64,000 bases of DNA. Origin: an uncultured bacterium. Lineage in GTDB: Bacteria > Bacteroidota > Bacteroidia > Bacteroidales > Bacteroidaceae. The translations under genes and the position numbers were made by a program. How positions within the stretch are numbered: position 1 is the first letter of the stretch; the number at the start of each line of letters is the position of its first letter. The notes below the pieces were generated by a model. The model ran no database searches, was not told the DNA's origin, and was given only the letters and a program-made list of their open reading frames with translations. Of this stretch, positions 25,616 to 33,891 are shown piece by piece. Where the stretch lies: assembly GCA_905215345.1 (NCBI GenBank), contig CAJMPR010000020.1, positions 11,865 through 75,864 of the forward strand, given 5' to 3'.

Positions 25616-25716
25616 CAAGGTGACAGAACAGGCGACAAGGTAACAGATACAAGGTGACAAAGGAGATAGTAACCTTCTTGTCAACTCGTCAACTAAAACC
25701 TTGTCAACTAAAAATA
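25616..25716. repeat. Short-repeat palindromic spacer (ACAAGGTGAC / TTGTCAACT)
   Basis: ACAAGGTGAC and variants occur about three times on the left, and TTGTCAACT, CGTCAACT and CTTGTCAACT on the right; the two halves can pair. The right half strongly resembles 26976-27008 (CTTGTCAACTTGTTAACTGA), so the same repeat occurs twice within 1.4 kb. Confidence 0.5.
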
Positions 25717-25748
25717 ATAAATTATTTACCCCCTAAAACAAAACAATT

Positions 25749-26510
25749 ATGTTAGCACACGAATGGTTAAAGAATGCCCATGGCATCATGGAAAAATTGG
25801 AAGCTACCCAAATGGAAAACATCAAGAAAGCAGCTACTGCCATGGCAGATTCTATCGAGGCTGGCCGTTGGGTTCATACCTTTGGTTGCGGTCACGCTAC
25901 AATCCCCGTTGAAGAAATGTATCCCCGTATCGGTAGCTTCGTAGGTTTTCATCCGCTTTGTGAACTTCCTCTTACTTTCTTTACGCAGATTATCGGACAG
26001 ATGGGTATCCATCAGTTCCTTTTCCTGGAAAGACTGGAAGGTTACGGACAGGCAATCATGAAAAACTATGATTTCGATTCCAAGGATTGCGTTTGGATTT
26101 TCTCTCACACCGGTATCAACTCCGTTAATATCGACATGGCTCTGGAAGCCAAGAAACGCGGTATGAAAGTAATCGTTTACGGTTCGGCAAGTGAAACAGG
26201 GGATAAGGCAAGCCGTCATTCCAGTGGCAAGAACCTCTTCCAGCTCGCTGACATCGTAGTTGACTCTTGCGTGCCTTTGGTAGATGCTTCCGTGCCTTTG
26301 AAGAACCACTTCGACAAGGTAGGCCCGTTGTCTACATTAAGTTTCGTAACAATGGTATGGATGACTATCACTACCGTTGCCGAAATTCTTGCCGACCGTG
26401 GCGTGAAGCTGTACATCCACCCGTCACACAATGTTCCCGGAGATACCACCGCCCATGAACGTCTGGACGCAGCTATCGCCGAATACCAACGCAAAGTAAA
26501 ATGTCTCTAA
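25749..26510 (+). CDS. SIS-domain phosphosugar-binding protein (UPF0309-like)
   Basis: A 253-residue single SIS-domain protein. The sugar-phosphate loop is seen in FSHTGINSVNIDMALEAKKRG, the typical beta-strand/helix of a SIS domain, with a second element (HTFGCGHATIPVEEM) near the N-terminus and a C-terminal HPSHNVPGDTTAHER. Members bind or isomerise phosphosugars, in some cases acting as etherases or isomerases. Position after the ROK kinase and transporter suggests it handles the phosphorylated sugar. The spacer of about 145 bases upstream is filled by repeats, so it may be partly separate in expression. A terminator follows at 26573. Confidence 0.9.
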   Translation: MLAHEWLKNAHGIMEKLEATQMENIKKAATAMADSIEAGRWVHTFGCGHATIPVEEMYPRIGSFVGFHPLCELPLTFFTQIIGQMGIHQFLFLERLEGYGQAIMKNYDFDSKDCVWIFSHTGINSVNIDMALEAKKRGMKVIVYGSASETGDKASRHSSGKNLFQLADIVVDSCVPLVDASVPLKNHFDKVGPLSTLSFVTMVWMTITTVAEILADRGVKLYIHPSHNVPGDTTAHERLDAAIAEYQRKVKCL

Positions 26511-26572
26511 TATAGAATAAGTTCCAATCATCATTTATTATTTATTCTAATCATCATCTATGAATGACGGCG

Positions 26573-26611
26573 AACGTTCCGGTTTCTTCTTGAGGCCGGA
26601 ACGTTTTTTTG
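26573..26611 (+). terminator. Intrinsic terminator after the SIS gene
   Basis: AACGTTCCGG (26573-26582) pairs with CCGGAACGTT (26596-26605), a perfect 10-bp stem with a 13-base loop, followed by TTTTT. Confidence 0.85.
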
Positions 26612-26625
26612 ATTTAACAACAGAT

Positions 26626-26735
26626 TTCGTCCTATGAGACAAATATATTCATCTCACGGGACAATTCTTTTCGTCCTGCGAGACGATTTCCCTCGACCTA
26701 TGGGATGAATCTTTTCGTCTTAGAGAACGATTACA
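26626..26735. repeat. Five-unit tandem array with 22-bp period
   Basis: Units begin at 26626, 26648, 26670, 26692 and 26714, exactly 22 bp apart. The consensus is TTCGTCCTATGAGACRAAT plus three variable bases. Several units are internally palindromic (TCGTC...GACGA, TCGT...ACGA). Units diverge from each other but keep spacing. They are gene-free, with no conserved spacers, so this is not a CRISPR array. Confidence 0.7.
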
Positions 26736-26790
26736 TCCACATTGTATTCTATTTTTATTATTTTTCAATTCAATTGGCGGGGTCACTGTG

Positions 26791-27172
26791 AAGGTTCAGG
26801 TTCCTTTAGCCCTCAATTTTCAGGCATTTTTTATTTAAACAACTCATGTATAACGCTTTAACAATTAAAAGAATGCACTGAAACGATTATTCATAGAAAA
26901 CAAGAAGATTTCTTTTCAGCTTGAATCGAGACGTATTATGTAATAATATTTCCATTGATAAACTGACATTCTTTCCTTGTCAACTTGTTAACTGAGACCT
27001 TGTCAACCGCGAAAGTTGAGCTTGCGAAACTTGAGTAAATTCTCATTTAGTGGGACGGACAAGAATAATCACTCCCCAACGACACTCGCTGTTTATTGAA
27101 ATATCATGTCATTACATCTTTCCCCATTTTCATTTTTACCGCTCCACGAAGGGCTAAAGGAACCTGAACCTT
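26791..27172. mobile_element. 382-bp segment bounded by 23-bp perfect inverted repeats
   Basis: The sequence at 26791-26813 is the exact reverse complement of 27150-27172 (core AAGGTTCAGGTTCCTTTAGC). The similarity extends imperfectly outwards (GGGTCACTGTG versus the complement GGTTCACGAT). The 336-base interior is AT-rich, non-coding, and includes TTGTCAAC repeats shared with 25616-25716. It might be a non-autonomous element or an invertible segment. No target-site duplication and no promoter consensus inside were found. Confidence 0.5.
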
Positions 27173-27422
27173 ATCGTGAACCAAAAAAAATATAAGAATA
27201 GAATATCAAGACAAGATAAAATACTGTTTGTCAACTATATAAAACATATACTTCCTCTAAACTAAGAACTATACAAATTTCCCATATCTCCCTCCCCACC
27301 TCTTGTTTTATTCCCCCTCTAATTAAGAAAAAACTTTTCATTTTTTTCTCTTTTCATACCATCGCCAACTAAATACAACAACTGTTTGACATTTATTTAG
27401 AAGCATATACTCTTTTCTTTTG

Positions 27423-27430
27423 TATCTTTG
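27423..27430 (+). promoter_or_regulatory. -7 box for the dipeptidyl peptidase gene
   Basis: TATCTTTG, an exact consensus, 32 bases before the ATG at 27463. TTTA at 27396 lies 23 bases upstream as a poor -33. The 250 bases between the inverted repeat and this box are AT-rich and contain no other recognised feature. Confidence 0.55.
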
Positions 27431-27462
27431 CTGCATAATTAAGTAAACAACTTCATTAAGAT

Positions 27463-29682
27463 ATGAGAAAGATTAGCATTACACTCCTTTTCTGCCTCTG
27501 CCTGCTGGCAAGTTTCGCGCAAGGTGGCAGACCGCTCGATTTGAAAGAAATCGTATCGGGAGAATTTACTCCTAAGAATATTTCCGGCGTTATTCCCATT
27601 CCGGGAGACGGCGAACATTACTCACAAATGAATGCCGACAAGACGCAAATCATCAAATATTCTTTCAAGACCGGCAAACCGGTGGAAGTCTTGTTCGACG
27701 CCACTACCGCCCGTGAGTGCCCGTTCAAGAAGTTCGACAGTTACAGTTTCGCACCGGACGGCAGCAAGCTGCTGATTGCTACGGAAACGACTCCCATTTA
27801 CCGCCACTCCTATACAGCCGAACATTACATTTACAGCCTGAAACGGAATCTGGACGGCAAGATTAACAATGTAGTGGAAAAGCTTTCCGACGGAGGCCCG
27901 CAACAAGTGCCCGTCTTCTCACCGGACGGTTTTCAAGTGGCATTTGTACGCGATAACAATATCTATCTCGTGAAGCTGCTCTATGGCAACAGTGAAAGCC
28001 AGGTGACCGAAGACGGCAAGCGCAATGAGGTACTGAACGGCATTCCCGACTGGGTATATGAGGAAGAATTCGGCTTCGACCGTGCGTTGGAGTTCAGCCC
28101 CGACAGCAAGATGCTGGCCTACATCCGCTTTGACGAGAGCGAGGTTCCTTCCTACTCTTTCCCCGTCTTTGCCGGAGAAGCTCCCCACATCGCTCCTTAC
28201 GAGAAATATCCGGGAGAATATACCTACAAATATCCCAAGACCGGTGAAAAGAATTCCAAAGTATCCGTACATACTTTCGACATCAAGTCCAAAGTAACCC
28301 GCAAAATCAACGTACCGGTAGAAAAGGACGGATACATTCCCCGTATCCGCTTTACCCAAGACCCCAACAAACTGGCCATCATGACACTGAACCGCCATCA
28401 GAACCAGCTTGACCTATACTTTGCCGATCCCCGCAGTACCGTCAGCAAACTGGCCGTACGCGATGAGAGTGATACGTATATCGGGGGGAAAGCGCTTGAC
28501 AACATTATCTTCTATCCGGAGAATTTCAGTTTCCTCAGCGAAAAGAGCGGATACAATCATCTGTACTGGTACAGCATCGGCGGGAATCTGATAAAGCAGG
28601 TAACTTCCGGCCCTTACGAGGTACAGGAATTCCTGGGTTATGATCCCGAAGAAGGCAGTTTCTACTTTAGCAGCAATGAAGAAAGTCCGCTACGCAGTGC
28701 CATTTACAAGATAGACCGCAAGGGAAAAAAGACCAAACTGTCGTCACAAACCGGTACAAACGAAGCCCAGTTCAGTACGGACATGAAGTATTTTATGAAC
28801 CGCTACTCCAATGTGGATACTCCTACCGTCATTACCCTCAACGATAATACGGGTAAGGCGCTGACTACCCTTGTAGACAATGCGGAGTTGAAACAGAAAA
28901 TCAGCGGAATCGCCCTGCCCAAGAAGGAGTTCTTCTCGTTCCAGACACAGGACGGCACTAAACTGAACGGTTGGATGATAAAGCCCACGAACTTTTCCGC
29001 TTCCAAGAAGTATCCGGTCTTACTGTATCAGTACAGCGGCCCCGGTTCGCAGGAAGTGCTGGATAAGTTTAAAGTAAGCTGGGAAAACTATATGGCCTCA
29101 CAAGGTTTCATTGTGGTCTGCGTAGACGGACGCGGAACCGGCGGACGTGGAGCCGATTTTGCCAAAAGCACTTATCTGAACCTCGGCATCAAAGAGGCTA
29201 AAGACCAGGTAGCAACCGCTCAATACTTAGGAAGTCTGCCCTATGTAGACAAGAACCGTATCGGCATTTGGGGATGGAGCTATGGCGGCTATATGACTAT
29301 CATGAGCATGAGCGAAGGAACTCCGGTATTCAAGGCGGGAGCTGCCGTTGCCCCGGTTACCGACTGGAAGTACTACGATACCGTGTATGGCGAGCGTTTC
29401 ATGCGTACTCCGAATGAAAATGCCGAAGGCTATAAAGCCTCTTCCGCTTTCACCCGTGCCGACAAGCTGAACGGTAACTTATTACTGGTGCATGGTATGG
29501 CCGATGACAACGTTCACTTCCAGAATACGGCGGAATATGCCGAACATCTGGTACAACTGGGAAAACAGTTCGACATGCAGGTATATACCAACCGCAACCA
29601 CAGTATTTTCGGAGGGAATACGCGCTTGCACCTGTATAACAAGTTGACGAACTTCTTTAATCGGGAGTTGAACAATAAATGA
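27463..29682 (+). CDS. Dipeptidyl peptidase IV (S9B prolyl peptidase)
   Basis: A secreted or periplasmic serine peptidase removing X-Pro dipeptides. Signal peptide MRKISITLLFCLCLLASFAQ, then the DPPIV beta-propeller domain including the Glu motif VYEEEFGFD that binds the substrate N-terminus, then the alpha/beta-hydrolase domain with Ser606 (GWSYGGYM), Asp681 (HGMADDNVHF) and His713 (NRNHSIFGG). At 739 residues it is full length. It has its own promoter and a hairpin just after the stop. Gut Bacteroides DPPIV can process dietary peptides and host incretins in some species. Confidence 0.96.
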   Translation: MRKISITLLFCLCLLASFAQGGRPLDLKEIVSGEFTPKNISGVIPIPGDGEHYSQMNADKTQIIKYSFKTGKPVEVLFDATTARECPFKKFDSYSFAPDGSKLLIATETTPIYRHSYTAEHYIYSLKRNLDGKINNVVEKLSDGGPQQVPVFSPDGFQVAFVRDNNIYLVKLLYGNSESQVTEDGKRNEVLNGIPDWVYEEEFGFDRALEFSPDSKMLAYIRFDESEVPSYSFPVFAGEAPHIAPYEKYPGEYTYKYPKTGEKNSKVSVHTFDIKSKVTRKINVPVEKDGYIPRIRFTQDPNKLAIMTLNRHQNQLDLYFADPRSTVSKLAVRDESDTYIGGKALDNIIFYPENFSFLSEKSGYNHLYWYSIGGNLIKQVTSGPYEVQEFLGYDPEEGSFYFSSNEESPLRSAIYKIDRKGKKTKLSSQTGTNEAQFSTDMKYFMNRYSNVDTPTVITLNDNTGKALTTLVDNAELKQKISGIALPKKEFFSFQTQDGTKLNGWMIKPTNFSASKKYPVLLYQYSGPGSQEVLDKFKVSWENYMASQGFIVVCVDGRGTGGRGADFAKSTYLNLGIKEAKDQVATAQYLGSLPYVDKNRIGIWGWSYGGYMTIMSMSEGTPVFKAGAAVAPVTDWKYYDTVYGERFMRTPNENAEGYKASSAFTRADKLNGNLLLVHGMADDNVHFQNTAEYAEHLVQLGKQFDMQVYTNRNHSIFGGNTRLHLYNKLTNFFNRELNNK

Positions 29683-29685
29683 TAA

Positions 29686-29818
29686 TTTAGTGAAGCTTTG
29701 CTTCACTAAAAATTGACAATTGATAATTGATAATTGACAATTACCATGCGGAATAATAGGATATTAGCATATTGCGCTGCTTAATTGTCAATTGTCAATT
29801 ATGAATTGTCAATTGACA
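29686..29818. repeat. Hairpin plus palindromic intergenic element, copy 2 (AATTGACAATT arms)
   Basis: A perfect 11-bp hairpin (29686-29696 with 29700-29710, loop TTT) ends the peptidase message. It is followed by repeated AATTGACAATTGATAATT on the left and AATTGTCAATTGTCAATT on the right, around the core ACCATGCGG...GCGCTGC. The core matches that of the copies at 20807 and 32541. Confidence 0.6.
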
Positions 29819-29831
29819 AATAGTTATATCT

Positions 29832-30701
29832 ATGCCAGACAGAGTCCGTAAGCCGGAATGGCTTAAAATAAGCATCGGTGCCAACGAGCGTTATACCGAA
29901 ACGAAACGTATAGTAGAATCCCACTGCCTGCACACCATTTGCAGCAGCGGACGTTGCCCCAATATGGGAGAATGTTGGGGCAGAGGTACGGCCACCTTTA
30001 TGATAGGTGGAGACATCTGTACCCGTTGCTGTAAGTTCTGCAATACACAGACGGGTAAGCCCCTTCCGCTTGACCCGCATGAGCCCGTCCATGTGGCGGA
30101 GTCTATCGCCTTGATGAAACTTTCCCATGCCGTCATCACCTCCGTAGACCGGGATGATTTACCCGATCTCGGTGCTGCCCACTGGGCGGAAACCATTCGT
30201 GAAATCAAACGCCTCAACCCCGAAACAACGATTGAAGTACTGATTCCCGATTTTCAGGGACGTCCCGAGCTAATCGACCAGGTAATCGAAGCCCGACCGG
30301 AAATCATCTCCCACAACATGGAGACGGTAAAACGTATCAGCCCGTTAGTGCGCAGTGCCGCCCGTTATGAAACAAGCCTTGCCGTACTGCACCGGATAGA
30401 CGAAAGTGATATAACCGCCAAGTCCGGCATAATGGTAGGCCTCGGAGAAACTCCGGAGGAAGTAGAAGAGTTGATGGACGATCTGCGTAAAGCAGGTTGC
30501 CGGATACTTACCATCGGTCAATACCTGCAACCTACACATAAACATTATCCGGTAGCCGAATATGTAACTCCGGCACAATTCGCCCTTTATAAAGAAGTAG
30601 GTTTGAAAAAGGGATTTACCCAAGTGGAAAGCGCTCCATTGGTCCGTTCATCCTATCATGCTGAAAAGTCAGCCATATATCTACAAAAAAGGATGAGATA
30701 A
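29832..30701 (+). CDS. lipA: Lipoyl synthase
   Basis: A radical SAM enzyme inserting sulfur into octanoyl chains to make the lipoyl cofactor. Both clusters are visible. The auxiliary cluster ligands are Cys37, Cys42 and Cys48 (ICSSGRCPNMGEC); the SAM cluster ligands are Cys63, Cys67 and Cys70 (CTRCCKFC). The conserved C-terminal serine region RSSYHAEK is present. Length 289 is normal. The gene lies between a palindromic repeat and the unknown membrane protein gene. No octanoyltransferase gene is adjacent. Confidence 0.97.
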   Translation: MPDRVRKPEWLKISIGANERYTETKRIVESHCLHTICSSGRCPNMGECWGRGTATFMIGGDICTRCCKFCNTQTGKPLPLDPHEPVHVAESIALMKLSHAVITSVDRDDLPDLGAAHWAETIREIKRLNPETTIEVLIPDFQGRPELIDQVIEARPEIISHNMETVKRISPLVRSAARYETSLAVLHRIDESDITAKSGIMVGLGETPEEVEELMDDLRKAGCRILTIGQYLQPTHKHYPVAEYVTPAQFALYKEVGLKKGFTQVESAPLVRSSYHAEKSAIYLQKRMR

Positions 30702-30755
30702 AGAACATTTTATACAAGTTGTTTGTTAAAATGTAAACGGCAAAATAACAGACTA

Positions 30756-31874
30756 ATGGGCAAGCAAAGAGTTCTATCATCCAAGTTTAATATGTCATTG
30801 GGATATATCCCCGTCATTATATCCATTCTATTATGTGAATTCATAATGCAAGACATAGCCATTTACATCGGTGCAGGTGTGGGTGTCTTGTTTAGTATCT
30901 ATATGTGGCTGCGCAAAGGGATGCACGTACCACAAATCATCCTCTTTTGTACCACAGGGATGCTTTTGCTGTTAGCAATCACTTCTTTCTTTTCAACGGC
31001 TTATTGCCCGAAGGAGATGTTTCCCTTTACGCTTGAAATCAGCGCCATCATTCCTCCGCTCATCATCTTCCTGAACCGCAGGCGATTCCTTAAATTTCAT
31101 GCCTCCCAAGCCCGGAAATGTTGCAGACAGTTCTTTGCACAAGGAGCTGAAGCCGCCATTGTCTCGACTAAGGTATTACTTATTATCAGCTTCTTACATT
31201 TCTTCATTATATTATGTACTGCTCTAATCAGCCATCCTTTGAGCAGTACCGCCATCTATATCTTGTTCCGCATAGCACCTCCCTGTGTATTCATCCTGAC
31301 GATTCTGTTCAACCAGTTGGGCATTTATTATTTTAACAGCGTCATGAAATATACGCTTTTTATGCCCATCGTTAATAAAAAAGGCGATGTCATAGGAAAA
31401 GCGATAGCTTCGGAAGCAGTCAATCAAAAGAACGATTATATCAACCCGGTTATCCGCATAGCAGTGGCATCACACGGAATGTTGTTCCTGTTGCCGCGTC
31501 CGCAATGCGCTACCCTTGAAAAAGGAAAAACCGATTTATTAATGGAAGGATATTTATTGTTCGGAGAGAATCTGGAACAAGGAGTGGAAAGGCTTTTGCA
31601 ACAAACTCTGCCTGACGCCCCGCGCCAGAACCTTCATTTCAACTTTATGTATCATTTTGAAAATGATGTAACCAACCGGTTGATTTATCTGTTCACCCTC
31701 GACCTGAATGATGACTCCATCTTATGCAACAAGAACTTCAAGGGGGGAAAACTCTGGACTTTCCGGCAAATAGAGCATAATCTTCAACGAAACTTCTTCA
31801 GCAGTTGTTTCGAGTATGAATATGAACACCTCAAGTCTATTATTTGTACAAGAGAAAAATACAAGGAATTTTAG
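30756..31874 (+). CDS. Membrane protein with soluble C-terminal domain (possible Nudix-like fold)
   Basis: A 372-residue protein from ATG 30756; the frame is also open from a TTG at 30723, but ATG is preferred. Six or so hydrophobic segments fill the first 200 residues (for example YIPVIISILLCEFIMQDIAI and LLIISFLHFFIILCTALIS). The last 170 residues are soluble; GYLLFGENLEQGVERLLQQT resembles the position of a Nudix helix but lacks the Nudix box catalytic glutamates. Function is unknown. Its 3' end overlaps the convergent RsmI-like gene by 35 bases. Confidence 0.75.
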   Translation: MGKQRVLSSKFNMSLGYIPVIISILLCEFIMQDIAIYIGAGVGVLFSIYMWLRKGMHVPQIILFCTTGMLLLLAITSFFSTAYCPKEMFPFTLEISAIIPPLIIFLNRRRFLKFHASQARKCCRQFFAQGAEAAIVSTKVLLIISFLHFFIILCTALISHPLSSTAIYILFRIAPPCVFILTILFNQLGIYYFNSVMKYTLFMPIVNKKGDVIGKAIASEAVNQKNDYINPVIRIAVASHGMLFLLPRPQCATLEKGKTDLLMEGYLLFGENLEQGVERLLQQTLPDAPRQNLHFNFMYHFENDVTNRLIYLFTLDLNDDSILCNKNFKGGKLWTFRQIEHNLQRNFFSSCFEYEYEHLKSIICTREKYKEF

Positions 31875-32538
31875 ATAAATCAGGTACTTTGCCCTGCCAT
31901 TCTTTCACTGTTTTGGTCTTGATATATTCTCCTTCGCAGGTAATATTGGCAGCAATGCAAAGTTTAGTTTGCGGACGACAGTTGTGCAGAATGTCTTCTA
32001 CCATCTTATTATTACGATAGGGAGTTTCTATGAAAAGCTGGGTTTGATGTTCGTTATACACACGTTGTTCCAGAGCTTTCAGCTTCTTACCACGCTCTGC
32101 CGGTTCGATAGGCAGATAGCCGTGAAAAGCGAAACTCTGTCCGTTGAAGCCTGAGCCCATGACAGACAAGATAATGGAAGAAGGCCCCACCAAAGGAACT
32201 ACTTTCAGGTTCTTCCGTTGGGCAATCGCTACAACATCCGCTCCCGGGTCGGCCACCGCGGGACATCCGGCTTCGGAAATCACCCCCATAGACTGCCCCG
32301 CTTCCAACGGCTTGAGATAACCGGAGATAGCTTCGGGCGAAGTGTGCTTGTTCAACTCATAAAAAGTCAGCGCATCTATATCTATCTCTTTATCCACCTT
32401 CTTCAAAAAACGGCGTGCCGAACGTATGTCCTCCACTATAAAATGACGGATACCTAAAATTACTTCTTTATTATAAGAAGGCAATACGGATTCTATTGAA
32501 GTGTCACCCAAAGTGACGGGGAGGAGGTAAAGGGGCAT
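31840..32538 (-). CDS. RsmI-like SAM-dependent tetrapyrrole-methylase-family methyltransferase
   Basis: A 232-residue protein of the tetrapyrrole methylase fold, to which RsmI (16S rRNA C1402 2'-O-methyltransferase) belongs. The SAM-binding loop is GVISEAGCPAVADPGADVV, with the GPSSIILSVMGSGF motif after it. It is shorter than typical E. coli RsmI (286 residues), lacking the C-terminal extension; this short type is widespread in Bacteroidetes. Convergent with and slightly overlapping the membrane-protein gene. The target is inferred from family only. Confidence 0.88.
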   Translation of the reverse strand: MPLYLLPVTLGDTSIESVLPSYNKEVILGIRHFIVEDIRSARRFLKKVDKEIDIDALTFYELNKHTSPEAISGYLKPLEAGQSMGVISEAGCPAVADPGADVVAIAQRKNLKVVPLVGPSSIILSVMGSGFNGQSFAFHGYLPIEPAERGKKLKALEQRVYNEHQTQLFIETPYRNNKMVEDILHNCRPQTKLCIAANITCEGEYIKTKTVKEWQGKVPDLSKIPCIFLLYK

Positions 32539-32540
32539 TT

Positions 32541-32634
32541 TTAGTGATTAGTGATTAATGATTAGTGATTAGTGATTAGTACCATGCGGCATAAAAACAG
32601 CGCAGCCCACTAATCACTAATCACCAATCACTGT
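32541..32634. repeat. Palindromic intergenic element, copy 3 (TTAGTGATTAGTG arms)
   Basis: Five to six left-arm units of TTAGTGA and right-arm CACTAATCACTAATCACC flank the core ACCATGCGGCAT...GCGCAGCCCAC. The core is shared, inverted, with copy 1, and with changes with copy 2. It fills the spacer between fabI and the methyltransferase gene and could form a long hairpin in either transcript. Confidence 0.65.
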
Positions 32635-32637
32635 TTA

Positions 32638-33495
32638 TCATCCATAAATAATATTTCCGTTCTCGTCTTTGTACTCGTCAAGTCCCTTTTCATAAGTGGC
32701 CATAGCCCGAAGACTCATACCTACGCTGGAGAAGCCACCATCGTGGAACAGGTTCTGCATAGTAACCTTACGAGTCAAATCGGAGAACATAACGATACAA
32801 TAATCTGCACATTCGTCAGCCGACGCGTTACCCAATGGGGACATGCGGTTGGCAAAGTCAAACAATTTATCCATACCTTTCACACCTGCACCGGCAGTAG
32901 TCATGGTAGGTGACTGGGAAATGGTATTGACACGTACATTATGTTCGCGTCCGTAGATATAACCGAAGCTGCGGGCTATGGATTCCAACAGAGCTTTAGC
33001 GTCTGCCATATCGTTATAGCCATAGAACGTACGTTGTGCGGCCACATAGCTCAAAGCTACGATAGAACCGCCATCGGCAATAGCGTTCATCTTCTTGGCA
33101 GCCTGTATCATCTTGTGGAAAGAAACAGCCGAAATATCCAGCGTCTTTTCCAGCATATCATAATCGAGGTCATCGTAAGTACGTTTCTTACGCACGTTAG
33201 GAGACATACCGATAGAGTGAAGAACGAAATCTATCTGACCGCCCAGCACTTCCATAGAACGTTTGAAAACATTCTCCAAATCTTCCACACTGGTAGCGTC
33301 TGCGGCGATTACCTCGCAATTCAACTTCTCGGACAATGCGGAAACTTCACCCATGCGCACAGCAACGGGTGTATTAGATAAGGTGATAACTGCACCTTCT
33401 TCAACTGCTTTTTCAGCTACTTTCCAGGCAATGGACTGCTCATTCAGAGCACCAAAAATAATGCCTCTTTTTCCTTTCAACAAATTGTAACTCAT
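32638..33495 (-). CDS. fabI: Enoyl-ACP reductase
   Basis: An NADH/NADPH-dependent enoyl-acyl-carrier-protein reductase of fatty acid synthesis, 285 residues. N-terminal nucleotide loop GIIFGALNEQSIAW; catalytic Tyr160 and Lys167 (YGYNDMADAK), with the second FabI tyrosine at 150; substrate loop SQSPTMTTAGAGV. All match FabI rather than other SDR reductases. A -7 box, TATCTTTG, lies at 33574-33567. Confidence 0.96.
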   Translation of the reverse strand: MSYNLLKGKRGIIFGALNEQSIAWKVAEKAVEEGAVITLSNTPVAVRMGEVSALSEKLNCEVIAADATSVEDLENVFKRSMEVLGGQIDFVLHSIGMSPNVRKKRTYDDLDYDMLEKTLDISAVSFHKMIQAAKKMNAIADGGSIVALSYVAAQRTFYGYNDMADAKALLESIARSFGYIYGREHNVRVNTISQSPTMTTAGAGVKGMDKLFDFANRMSPLGNASADECADYCIVMFSDLTRKVTMQNLFHDGGFSSVGMSLRAMATYEKGLDEYKDENGNIIYG

Positions 33496-33566
33496 ACCTA
33501 TATTTTATTAGAAGTTAACAAGAATACAACTCTGTACTCTCTATCTTGTTAACAAATATTGCGCTG

Positions 33567-33574
33567 CAAAGATA
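33567..33574 (-). promoter_or_regulatory. -7 box for fabI
   Basis: Minus-strand TATCTTTG, exact consensus, about 72 bases before the ATG. A TTTC lies 23 bases further upstream. Confidence 0.5.
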
Positions 33575-33680
33575 CGAAGTTTCTGCATAAAAATCCTGAA
33601 AGTGTGCAAAGAAAAGGGCAAAACCCCAAAAAATACACCAAAACCAACAATAAGTACACATCATTTAGGGCGAAGCCCGA

Positions 33681-33891
33681 TACTTTTGCAATCAGTAATT
33701 AAGAGGTTTTTTCATAATATTTATTTAAGGTTAGAATTAGGTTAACATGAATCACTATTATCTCTTTCGTAAGCCACTCGGGAGAGCCGCTTACGGGAGA
33801 ATAATAAAAAGTTGAGAGTTAACGGAGAAATACACCCCTTAATACCCAAATTATAAATCATAAATCATAAACCAATAATACAGTATCACGA
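33681..33891 (+). promoter_or_regulatory. Promoter and ~200-base structured leader of the GH28 gene
   Basis: TACTTTTG at 33681-33688 matches the -7 box, giving a leader near 200 bases. It holds a hairpin (CGTAAGC 33768-33774 with GCTTACG 33789-33795) and a 22-codon frame (33747-33815) that is probably not real. No U-tract follows the hairpin. Confidence 0.4.

Noticed and set aside
26626..26735. CRISPR array
   Set aside because: The 22-bp units follow each other without spacers, the units themselves diverge, and no cas gene is present.
33747..33815. 22-codon leader peptide before GH28
   Set aside because: Overlaps a hairpin by chance-sized frame; no conserved features and no attenuation-like codon run.
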